Source: Amycolatopsis jejuensis
GTDB taxonomy: Bacteria > Actinomycetota > Actinomycetes > Mycobacteriales > Pseudonocardiaceae
Assembly: GCF_000717335.1 (NCBI RefSeq)
Contig: NZ_JNYZ01000009.1
Span: forward strand, 1 to 64,000
Direction of reading: 5' to 3'
DNA: 64,000 bases
This document shows, piece after piece, positions 35,769 to 42,984 of this stretch. A model generated the notes under the pieces. It was not told the DNA's origin and did not search any database. It saw nothing but the letters and a program-made list of their open reading frames with translations. Made by a program: the position numbers and the translations under genes. Each line of letters starts with the position of its first letter. Position 1 is the stretch's first letter.

Positions 35769-36278
35769 TCAGTCTTCCTTGATCGTGCGGAGGGCGTCCA
35801 GTGCCGCATGGTCTTGTCGGCGATAAGCGTCGCGAATAGTGGTCAGTGTTTCCGCGTACGACGTGAGGAACTTGACTGCTCCGGCGAGGTAGTCCTGGTA
35901 CGACTTGCCGGTTTTGTTTGCGATGTCGACATACGAATGGCTGGCGATCTCGTCACCGGGGGCATCGATACCGGTCAGGCGCCCGGCATCGTCTTGCGCT
36001 TTGATCAGGTTGTTGTCGAGTGTTTCGTGGAGGCTCTTGAGCACCGTGTCCATCGCTTCGGGGTCGAACTCCCAGCCTGCGCCTGCAGATGCCGCGGTGA
36101 AGTCGGCTTTCGCCTGGTTCGCGCCCAGTGCCTTGTAGTCGGGCGGTGCTCCGGTCGTCACCGTCTGGCCGGAAACCGGCAGCGGCATGGCCGGACTGCC
36201 CGGAGCGGGTGCCTGTGGCGGCGGTGCGAGCGTCTCCTGGTAAATGCCCTCCGGGCCACGCGTAGTTCCATCTGGCAT
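35769..36278 (-). CDS. Small helical ESX-associated protein
   Basis: 169 residues from the ATG at 36278 with GGGGAGG 7 nt upstream. A Pro-rich N-terminus is followed by a helical region (about 65-165) that begins GWEFDPEAMDTVLKSLHETLDNNL, reminiscent of Pseudonocardiaceae ESX substrates, though it lacks a WXG motif. First gene of the operon with a DUF3558 lipoprotein and a WXG/PPE-like protein. No enzymatic motif; function unknown. Confidence 0.75.
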   Translation of the reverse strand: MPDGTTRGPEGIYQETLAPPPQAPAPGSPAMPLPVSGQTVTTGAPPDYKALGANQAKADFTAASAGAGWEFDPEAMDTVLKSLHETLDNNLIKAQDDAGRLTGIDAPGDEIASHSYVDIANKTGKSYQDYLAGAVKFLTSYAETLTTIRDAYRRQDHAALDALRTIKED

Positions 36279-36280
36279 CG

Positions 36281-36370
36281 TCGTGCCTCCCCGCACGGGC
36301 CACACTCCTCCTTGGGCGGTGGCCTACCCTCTGTTCATTGTCGGCTCCGATGTGTAACTCTAGCAGGAGC
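36281..36370 (-). repeat. Duplicated promoter/leader, copy B
   Basis: The counterpart of 32641-32740, directly upstream of the ESX-associated operon. It contains the ribosome-binding site (plus strand CCTCCCC at 36286-36292) and the presumed promoter. One extra base lies between the conserved block and the ATG compared with copy A. Confidence 0.85.
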
Positions 36371-36621
36371 CAAACCGTGGCATGGGCAATTTCCGGCAAG
36401 ATCACCTGTTGTATTCATTCCTCGCAGTTACTACTCGTGAGTAGTCAACACTGACAGGCAAGTTGTGGATCACACGGCCGGTACTGTGTGAATGTGCCCG
36501 CTTTCCCTGGGTGACCGGGCTCTCTCGAGTCACTTCGCGGGGTCCTCCGCTACTCCGTTAGGCCCCTTGCTCATCCGCCGTTGATCCGATTCGCTGGGGG
36601 CCGACCACTGTGGGGAGAAGC
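36371..36621. promoter_or_regulatory. Divergent region with palindrome ACTACT-N4-AGTAGT
   Basis: The spacer between the ESX-associated operon and the beta-solenoid gene. A perfect palindrome with arms ACTACT (36430-36435) and AGTAGT (36440-36445) and a 4-bp spacer matches the YTACY-N4-RGTAR consensus of the fadA2/fadE5 sites. Nothing else stands out. Confidence 0.5.
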
Positions 36622-38928
36622 GTGCCGACCGATACGACCTTGCCGCCGCTTGATCCGTTTGCCGGGGTGCCCGACAGGCGGTACGAGGTGAAAGCGGCGG
36701 ACCTGCTCAAACCCGGCACCGGTGGGCTGTTGCGATGGCGGCGGCAGGCCACCAATGCGCCGATTGTGCAGGTCGAGGACGCTTATATCACCGGGACCTT
36801 CGACCTTCGGGCGGCGGATCTCAACTTCCTCTTCCGCTTCGAGCGTTGCCGTTTCGAGCAGCCGCCCGACGTGCGGGAGGCGAACGTTCTCGGGCTCGTC
36901 TTCCGGAAATGCTGGCTGCCCGGGTTGCGGGCGCGCAATCTGCGCAGCCGTAATGATCTGCGGTTGATCCGGAGTGTCGTGGAGGTCGCGCCGGAGGAAT
37001 TCGAGGTCGAGGAAACCACTTCGGTACAACGCGGCGACGATCGTGAGCGCGGTATGCCCAATGCGGCCGTCAATCTCACCGACGCCGTCATTGACGGGTC
37101 CGTCGTGCTCACCCGCACCACGATCAGTCATCCGCATGGTAAAGCAATTCAAGGCGACCGGCTCGTCATCACCGGTGCATTGCTCGCTTATCGAATGGTT
37201 GCCCGCGGTGAGGTGCGGCTTCCTGGTATGCGGACTGGCGGTAACGTCAATTTCTCCGGCGCTACCTTCGACAATCCCGACGGCTTTGCGCTCAACGGAA
37301 ATGGTCTGCACATCGGCGGCAGTCTGCTGTGCGAGGTCGACAACTACGGTCCGGCGAGCGAGCGGAAACGGTTCTCCGCCAAGGGTGTTCTCTACCTGCC
37401 GAGCGCCACTGTGGACAGTGACATCGTCCTGCGTGAGGCGCGGCTTGCGGTCGACCAGCGTGGACCCGTCGTCGTGGACGCGTGGAAATCCGGTGATCCG
37501 TACCTCGATCCGCGGCCTGCGCTCGTCGCCGACCGGCTCAAGGTCGACGGTAATCTCGAGCTTTCCGACGGTCTGCAGGCATTCGGCACGCTTCGAATGG
37601 TCAACGCGCGGATCGGTGGTTCGCTGCGGCTCGCCGGCGCCGAAATCACCATGGCCCGCGGACGTGGTACGCCTTATTACGACCGCGCATTGCATCTCGA
37701 TGGATCGGCGATCGGCGGGGATATCGAAGCAACCAATCTGCGGGTACCGGTGGGTCAATTGCGGTTGGCGGACGTCACTGTTGGCGGCAATTTTCTCGCA
37801 TGGAATTCGATGTTCCTGCATCCGGGGCGTGACGTGTTTTCCGCGCGACGCGCCAAGATTTCCGGAAATTTCCAGCTCACCGACGCCACTCTGCAGGGAA
37901 CGCTACGGCTTCAGGGTGCGGAGATCGGTGGCAGTGTAAACATGTACGGCACGCTTTTCACTGAGCCGGGACAACGGAAAACAAGCAGTTTTTCCCTTGA
38001 TATCCGTACCGCGCGGATCGGCCGTGACGTCGTGCTCACGGAGAACAAGGAGCGGCCCTTTCTTGCCGAGGGTGGCGTCAATCTTGATGGCGCACAGATT
38101 GCCCGTAAGCTGGATATGAATGGCGCGAAGCTGGGTTCGCTGGCGCCGCACGGAATTGCACTTGATGCCAGTGACGTCGCGGCCGACGAATTCATTCTTT
38201 CTCCGGCCGAGCCGCCAACTGGGTCGGTGCGGTTGCGACGCGCGCATTGCGGTGCGCTGGCGGACAACGAGGAGGTCTGGGCTGCCAGCGACGGCGTCGA
38301 GCTCGACGATTTCCGTTACGACGCGCTGAAACACGGCATCGCCCTCGACGACGACCGAGCCCTTAACCGTCGCATCGACCTGCTTCGCAAGGCAATGCGC
38401 GGCTACCGCCCCGGGCCCTACGACCAGCTCGCCGCGACTTTGCGTGCAGCCGGAAACGAGGAACACGCGTCCACGGTTGCCTTGCGCAAACAGCAATTCC
38501 GCTACGAGGCACTGGCAAAAGGGTTCAAGGTCTTCGGCCCCGGGGTGCGGGTGTGGAGCTGGCTGCAGCGGTCGATGGTCGGGTACGGCTACCGGCCGGT
38601 ACGCGCGCTCGGGTGGCTGTTTACGTTGCTGGTTCTGGGCAGTCTGTGGTTCGGCCTCGGCTCGGACGATTGCGTGAACGACCATTCCGGCCGGCTCATG
38701 GTCAACGGGCCGCGATGTGTGGTCAATCAGCAGGACACCGGGCTGCAGTGGAATCCGGTGATCTATACCGCCGACCTCATGGTGCCGATTGTCGATTTCG
38801 GTAACAAGTCGAGGTGGTACATGCATGGAGTGGACAACTGGGTGTCGGCCGGGTTCACGGCGTCCGGCTGGATCCTGGCGTCGACCGTCGCAGCCGGGGT
38901 GAGCCGGATGCTGCGGCGGGACAGCTGA
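36622..38928 (+). CDS. Beta-solenoid membrane-anchored protein
   Basis: 768 residues from the GTG at 36622 (GGGGAGA upstream; a GTG at 36610 overlaps that site). Most of the protein is a repetitive pattern of about 20 residues of the type L.GA.I.GSL.L.GA (for example ARIGGSLRLAGAEIT, AEIGGSVNMYGTLF, AQIARKLDMNGAKLG), typical of right-handed beta-helices of pentapeptide or bactofilin type. A helical stalk (about 590-650) and two membrane spans (ALGWLFTLLVLGSLWFGLG and GFTASGWILASTVAAG) end the protein. Homologues are often called membrane-associated oxidoreductase, but I see no redox motif. Function unknown. Confidence 0.75.
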   Translation: MPTDTTLPPLDPFAGVPDRRYEVKAADLLKPGTGGLLRWRRQATNAPIVQVEDAYITGTFDLRAADLNFLFRFERCRFEQPPDVREANVLGLVFRKCWLPGLRARNLRSRNDLRLIRSVVEVAPEEFEVEETTSVQRGDDRERGMPNAAVNLTDAVIDGSVVLTRTTISHPHGKAIQGDRLVITGALLAYRMVARGEVRLPGMRTGGNVNFSGATFDNPDGFALNGNGLHIGGSLLCEVDNYGPASERKRFSAKGVLYLPSATVDSDIVLREARLAVDQRGPVVVDAWKSGDPYLDPRPALVADRLKVDGNLELSDGLQAFGTLRMVNARIGGSLRLAGAEITMARGRGTPYYDRALHLDGSAIGGDIEATNLRVPVGQLRLADVTVGGNFLAWNSMFLHPGRDVFSARRAKISGNFQLTDATLQGTLRLQGAEIGGSVNMYGTLFTEPGQRKTSSFSLDIRTARIGRDVVLTENKERPFLAEGGVNLDGAQIARKLDMNGAKLGSLAPHGIALDASDVAADEFILSPAEPPTGSVRLRRAHCGALADNEEVWAASDGVELDDFRYDALKHGIALDDDRALNRRIDLLRKAMRGYRPGPYDQLAATLRAAGNEEHASTVALRKQQFRYEALAKGFKVFGPGVRVWSWLQRSMVGYGYRPVRALGWLFTLLVLGSLWFGLGSDDCVNDHSGRLMVNGPRCVVNQQDTGLQWNPVIYTADLMVPIVDFGNKSRWYMHGVDNWVSAGFTASGWILASTVAAGVSRMLRRDS

Positions 38929-38949
38929 TCACATACCCTTGGTATGTGA
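38929..38949. promoter_or_regulatory. Palindrome overlapping the SRPBCC start codon
   Basis: Perfect 9-bp arms TCACATACC (38929-38937) and GGTATGTGA (38941-38949) with a CTT centre. It begins one base after the beta-solenoid stop and covers the GTG start at 38946. It could be an operator or an mRNA hairpin that masks initiation. Confidence 0.6.
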
Positions 38950-39401
38950 GTCCTGATGCCACGGGTGAGATCGAGGTCGATGCGTCGCCCGAAGCGGTGT
39001 ACGCGCTGGTCAGCGACCCGGCAGCGCTGGCAGGGGTGACCGCGGAGTACTGGCGGCACCGCTGGCTCGGCGGCGCTACCGGCCCGGCGGTGGGCGAACG
39101 CTTCCGCGGCAGCAACCGCCGAGGCCTCCGCCGCTGGACGACCACGGTCACCATCACCGCCGCGGACGCGGGTCGGCGCTACGCCTTCAACGTCGACCTG
39201 GGGCCGGTGCCGATCTCGCGGTGGGAGTACGTGATCGAGCCGTCCGGCGCAGGCTGCCGGGTAACGGAAAGCACGTGGGACCGGCGCCCGCCGTGGTTCC
39301 TCCCACTGGCCCTGGCGGCGACGGGAGTACGCGACCGAGCGGCGACGAACCGGGCGAACATCGCGGAGACCCTGGCTCGGGTGAAGAGCGCGGTGGAGTG
39401 A
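38946..39401 (+). CDS. SRPBCC / polyketide-cyclase-like lipid-binding protein
   Basis: 151 residues with a START-like opening (TGEIEVDASPEAVYALVSDPAALAGV), a beta-rich middle (WTTTVTITAADAGRRYAFNV, WEYVIEPSGAGCRVTESTW) and a long C-terminal helix. This fold binds hydrophobic ligands; no catalytic residue can be assigned. The GTG start lies inside a palindrome and has no ribosome-binding site, so translation may be leaderless or coupled to the gene that ends 17 nt upstream. Confidence 0.8.
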   Translation: MSPDATGEIEVDASPEAVYALVSDPAALAGVTAEYWRHRWLGGATGPAVGERFRGSNRRGLRRWTTTVTITAADAGRRYAFNVDLGPVPISRWEYVIEPSGAGCRVTESTWDRRPPWFLPLALAATGVRDRAATNRANIAETLARVKSAVE

Positions 39402-39985
39402 AGGGTCCCTTCACACCCTTTCTTGAGGTGGCGTGCGAGGGGGACCCTCATGCTTCGTGGCGCACGAGGGGGACCTTCGTGCGGTGCAGTGCAGTGCGGT
39501 GAGGTGCGGTGGGGCGGGTTCGGCTCGGTTTGTGCCCCGCTGGGCTCGGCTGGGTGGGTCGTGCCGGTCCGGCTGCGCGAACGGGACTTTCGCGCTCGGC
39601 CGAGTGGTGCCAAGGGGACTTTCGTGCCGGGCTGACACTGCACGAAGGGGACTTTCGCGTGACGGCCGCCGCGACGCGGACGAGGGGACCGTTCGTGCAA
39701 GTGGTGGCTGTGCGAGGGGACCGTTCACGCGAGTGGTGCGCGAGAGGACCGTTCGTGCGGTAGGTGGCCGAGCGAAGGGACGTTCGCGCGCTTGTCGGCT
39801 GTGCGGGGGCAGCTCGCGCGGATGGCAGGCGAGTCAAAAGGGCCGTTCGTGCGGGTGACCGTTGAGCGAGGGGACCATTCGCGCGCGTTGCGAGCGAAGG
39901 GACCACTCGTGCGGATCGCGGGTGGGCGAAGGGACCGTTCGCTCGGCTAGTAATCGAGCGAGGGGACCGCTCGCAGATACGCAGA
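39391..39985. repeat. Array of about 16 degenerate small palindromes
   Basis: Units of 16-21 nt resembling GCGAAGGGACCGTTCGCG recur roughly every 30-36 bp with varied spacers, for example near 39580, 39611, 39643, 39681, 39712, 39742, 39770, 39864, 39894, 39926 and 39957. Many are imperfect hairpins with arms such as GCGAA/TTCGC. The first (GTGAAGGGTCCCTTCAC at 39397-39413) links the array to the hairpin family at 98-130 and 45142-45196. Long frames on both strands only reflect the repeat (for instance recurring NGPLA or KGPFT-like peptides); I see no real gene between 39402 and 40046. Confidence 0.85.
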
Positions 39986-40046
39986 TACGCAGACGACAGG
40001 CGAGCGAAAGAACCAGCCCACCCAACCCACCCCAAAAACCCACCCC

Positions 40047-40616
40047 TCACTCCACAAACCGCGACCAAAACTCCACCACCCGACCCCCTCCCTCAGGTTC
40101 CTCCCCCAACGCCGCACCCCCGAACTCATGCCTCAAATACCCCCGCAAATCCCACCCGTACACCACCACATCCGTCTGATACACCGACAACACCGGATAC
40201 CCCACCCCACCCGGCACCCCCGGCAAATATCGATGCCCGCAGACCGGCACCAGCTGTGGCACCCCCGCCAGATGACGGCGCGCCACCGCCAACGCATTGG
40301 ACAAAACCCGAGGTCGCCCACCCCACTCCGGGAGCCACAGGTCGTTGTTCTCGACGTCGTACAACACCCCGTCAACCGGCCAGTCCAACCGTTTACGCAG
40401 CTGATCAGGGTCCCCATGGAGCCAGTCCGGCCACCGCTGCCCCACCGGCACCCCCGCCGTGAGAAACACGCGATGATCCGCAGAAAAACTGAACCCGAAC
40501 TGCTCCTCGACATCGTCGAGCTCGGCGGGCGTCAACCCTGGCCGCAGGGGCTCGCCGAGGTCTTGCTGCAGGGTGCGGGCCTCCTCCACGGTAAGGGCCG
40601 CCTGAACTCGTGACAT
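40047..40616 (-). CDS. SMI1/KNR4 (SUKH)-like protein
   Basis: 189 residues. The opening LRPGLTPAELDDVEEQFGFSFSADHRVFLTAG and WPDWLHGDPDQLRKRLDWPVDGVLYDVENNDLWLPEWG are the SUKH pattern. Family members are often immunity proteins for polymorphic toxins, but no toxin gene is adjacent. It may instead be one of the many orphan housekeeping SUKH proteins of actinobacteria. It is monocistronic. Confidence 0.8.
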   Translation of the reverse strand: MSRVQAALTVEEARTLQQDLGEPLRPGLTPAELDDVEEQFGFSFSADHRVFLTAGVPVGQRWPDWLHGDPDQLRKRLDWPVDGVLYDVENNDLWLPEWGGRPRVLSNALAVARRHLAGVPQLVPVCGHRYLPGVPGGVGYPVLSVYQTDVVVYGWDLRGYLRHEFGGAALGEEPEGGGRVVEFWSRFVE

Positions 40617-40772
40617 GTCCGAAGCGTACGTAGGCCACGCCTGCGCCCGCGCGTCCTTTTTACCCGGCTTTGACCAGCATTACCCGACCGGGACTCCCTC
40701 GGCGGGGTGAGGTTCTTCTCCCAGGCCGTGGATATCGGAACACCTCGTGACCGGATGTAGTTCACTCGACTC

Positions 40773-42626
40773 GTGACTTCCTCACAGCAGGTTCGCGTGC
40801 GCGCACCCGAGCTCGCCGGCGATCTCTGGCTCAACACCGGCGGCCACCGGCTCTCGCTCGCCGGCCTGCGCGGGCGCGTCGTGCTCCTGGACTTCTGGAC
40901 CAGCGGCTGCATCAACTGCCTGCACGTGCTCGACGAACTGCGTCCCCTCGAGCAAGAATTCGCAGACGTGCTGGTCACGGTGGGCGTCCACTCGCCGAAG
41001 TTCAGCCGCGAAGGCGAACGCAGCTCCATCGAGGCCGCGGTGCGCCGGTACGAGGTGCACCATCCGGTGGTCAACGATCCGGACATGGCGCTCTGGTCGC
41101 AGTACGCCGTACGGGCCTGGCCGACGCTCGTCGTCGTCGATCCCGAGGGGTACGTGGTGCACGTCGCGGCGGGGGAGGGCCACGGCGAAGCGCTACGCCG
41201 CGTGATCGCCGACCTGGTGGTCCGGCACGAGGCGAAGGGCACTCTCCGCCGCGGCGGGAATCCGTACGTGCCGGCCGAGGAACAGCGTTCCGAGCTGCGG
41301 TTCCCCAGCAAGGCCGTGGTCACCGCGGGCGGGCGGATCCTGGTCGCCGACACCGGGCACCACTCGATCGTCGAGTTCGCCTCCGACGGCGAGACCGTGA
41401 TCCGCCGCTTCGGCAGTGGCGTCCGCGGTACCCAGGACGGGCCCTTCGACCTGGCGCAGTTCACCGAGCCATCGGGAATCGCCTTGCTGCCCAACGAAGT
41501 CGCGCAGCGGGCCGGGTACCACGCGGTCGTCGCCGACACCGCGGGACATCGCCTGCGCGGCCTCGACCTCAACACCGGCGAGGTGAAAACCGTCGCCGGC
41601 ACCGGAAACCAGTGGCGCGACGGCACCGACACCGGCAAGGCGCCCGACATCGACCTCACCAGCCCATGGGACGTCACGTGGTGGGGGCCGGCCGGTGGCG
41701 TCGTCGTCGCGATGGCGGGAAACCACACGCTGAGCGTCTTCGACCCGGTGTCCGGCGACATCCGCCGGTTCGCCGGGACCACCGTCGAGGGCCTGCGCGA
41801 CGGTGACGTGCACGAGGCGTTCTTCGCCCAGACCTCCGGGTTTGCCGTGGACGGCAAGAAACTCTGGTTCGCCGACGCGGAAACCTCGGCGCTGCGCTGG
41901 ATCGAGCCGGACGGCGAGTCGTTCACCGTGCACACCGCGGTCGGCGCGGACCTCTTCACCTTCGGCCACGCCGACGGTCCCGCCGAGCAGGCGTTGCTGC
42001 AGCATCCGCTCGGCCTCGCCGTGCTGTCCGACGGCCGGATCGCCATCGCCGACACCTACAACGGCGCGATCCGCCGCTACGACCCGTTCACCCGCGACGT
42101 CACCACGCTCGCCACCGGGTTCGCCGAGCCGCAGGGCCTGGTGCGCCACGACGGCGAGCTGTACGTCGTCGAGTCCGCGGGCAACCGGCTGACCCCGCTC
42201 GGGGGCGACGGCCGGGCGACGACCATCGCGGGCGCGCGCCAAGCCGTCCAGCGGCCGCAGACTGTGCTTGCGCCTGGTGACGTGGAGTTTTCCGTCGTCT
42301 TCACCCCGCCGCCGGGCGAGAAGCTCGACGAGCGGTACGGCCCGTCCACGCGGCTGGAGATCACCGCGTCGCCACCAGAACTGCTCGCCGACGGCGCCGG
42401 GGTCGGCACGGATCTGGCGCGCCGGATCCGGTTCGCCGACGACGTGCTCGAGGGCGTCCTGCAGGTGGTGGCGCAGGCGGCCAGCTGCGACGACGGCGGC
42501 GAGCACCCGGCGTGCCGGATCACCCGGCAGGACTGGGGAGTTCCGGTGCGGTTCGAGAGCGGAGGGGGGCAGGCACTGAACCTCGTGATGGCGGGCGAGC
42601 CGAGGGGCGCGGCATCCGGTCAGTAG
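40773..42626 (+). CDS. Thioredoxin-like / NHL-repeat protein (NHLRC2-like)
   Basis: 617 residues from a GTG start. The N-terminal thioredoxin-like domain (about 10-150) has the redox pair Cys46-Ile-Asn-Cys49 in FWTSGCINCLH. It is followed by an NHL beta-propeller (about 165-490; ILVADTGHHSIVEF, AVVADTAGHRLRGLD, IAIADTYNGAIRRYD, LYVVESAGNRL) and a C-terminal beta-rich domain. No signal peptide is evident, so it is cytosolic. Probably a thiol-disulfide reductase that recognises partners through the propeller. The GroES-like gene follows after 1 bp. Confidence 0.9.
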   Translation: MTSSQQVRVRAPELAGDLWLNTGGHRLSLAGLRGRVVLLDFWTSGCINCLHVLDELRPLEQEFADVLVTVGVHSPKFSREGERSSIEAAVRRYEVHHPVVNDPDMALWSQYAVRAWPTLVVVDPEGYVVHVAAGEGHGEALRRVIADLVVRHEAKGTLRRGGNPYVPAEEQRSELRFPSKAVVTAGGRILVADTGHHSIVEFASDGETVIRRFGSGVRGTQDGPFDLAQFTEPSGIALLPNEVAQRAGYHAVVADTAGHRLRGLDLNTGEVKTVAGTGNQWRDGTDTGKAPDIDLTSPWDVTWWGPAGGVVVAMAGNHTLSVFDPVSGDIRRFAGTTVEGLRDGDVHEAFFAQTSGFAVDGKKLWFADAETSALRWIEPDGESFTVHTAVGADLFTFGHADGPAEQALLQHPLGLAVLSDGRIAIADTYNGAIRRYDPFTRDVTTLATGFAEPQGLVRHDGELYVVESAGNRLTPLGGDGRATTIAGARQAVQRPQTVLAPGDVEFSVVFTPPPGEKLDERYGPSTRLEITASPPELLADGAGVGTDLARRIRFADDVLEGVLQVVAQAASCDDGGEHPACRITRQDWGVPVRFESGGGQALNLVMAGEPRGAASGQ

Positions 42627-42627
42627 C

Positions 42628-42960
42628 ATGGCGGGCGTGCCTGTGCCGCCGAAGCTCGAGATCCAGATGCTGCACGACCGCGTGCTCGTGCGGTTGTCGC
42701 AGGAGGAAGGTGAGCGCCGCAGCAGCGGCGGCATCGTGATCCCGGCCACCGCGCAGGTCGCGCGCAGGCTCGTCTGGGGTGATGTACTGGGTGTCGGCAA
42801 CAGCGTGCGAAACGTCAAGCAGGGCGACCGGGTCCTCTTCAACCCCGAGGACCAGCTCGAGGTCGAGATCCAGGGCGAGGGCCACCTGGTGATGCGGGAA
42901 CGCGACATCCACGCGGTGGCCACGGAACGGACCGAACACGGCACGGGGCTCTACCTGTAG
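42628..42960 (+). CDS. GroES-like co-chaperonin, orphan
   Basis: 110 residues with the GroES pattern MLHDRVLVRLSQEEGERRSSGGIVIPATAQ, a mobile-loop-like segment, and GDRVLFNPEDQLEVEIQGEGHLVMRERDIHAV. It is slightly longer than standard GroES and has no GroEL gene next to it. One base separates it from the NHL protein upstream, suggesting co-expression. It may be a divergent GroES serving a specialised GroEL or another partner. Confidence 0.85.
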   Translation: MAGVPVPPKLEIQMLHDRVLVRLSQEEGERRSSGGIVIPATAQVARRLVWGDVLGVGNSVRNVKQGDRVLFNPEDQLEVEIQGEGHLVMRERDIHAVATERTEHGTGLYL

Positions 42961-42984
42961 CTCCCGTACCAAGGGAGGCAGGCG

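Noticed and set aside
39391..39985. CRISPR array
   Set aside because: Units are imperfect palindromes of variable sequence with short non-uniform spacers, and no cas genes are present.
39448..40068. Minus-strand frame with repeated NGPLA-type peptides as a repeat protein
   Set aside because: Long frames exist on both strands through the array and simply translate the palindromic repeat; no ribosome-binding site or stable domain is seen.
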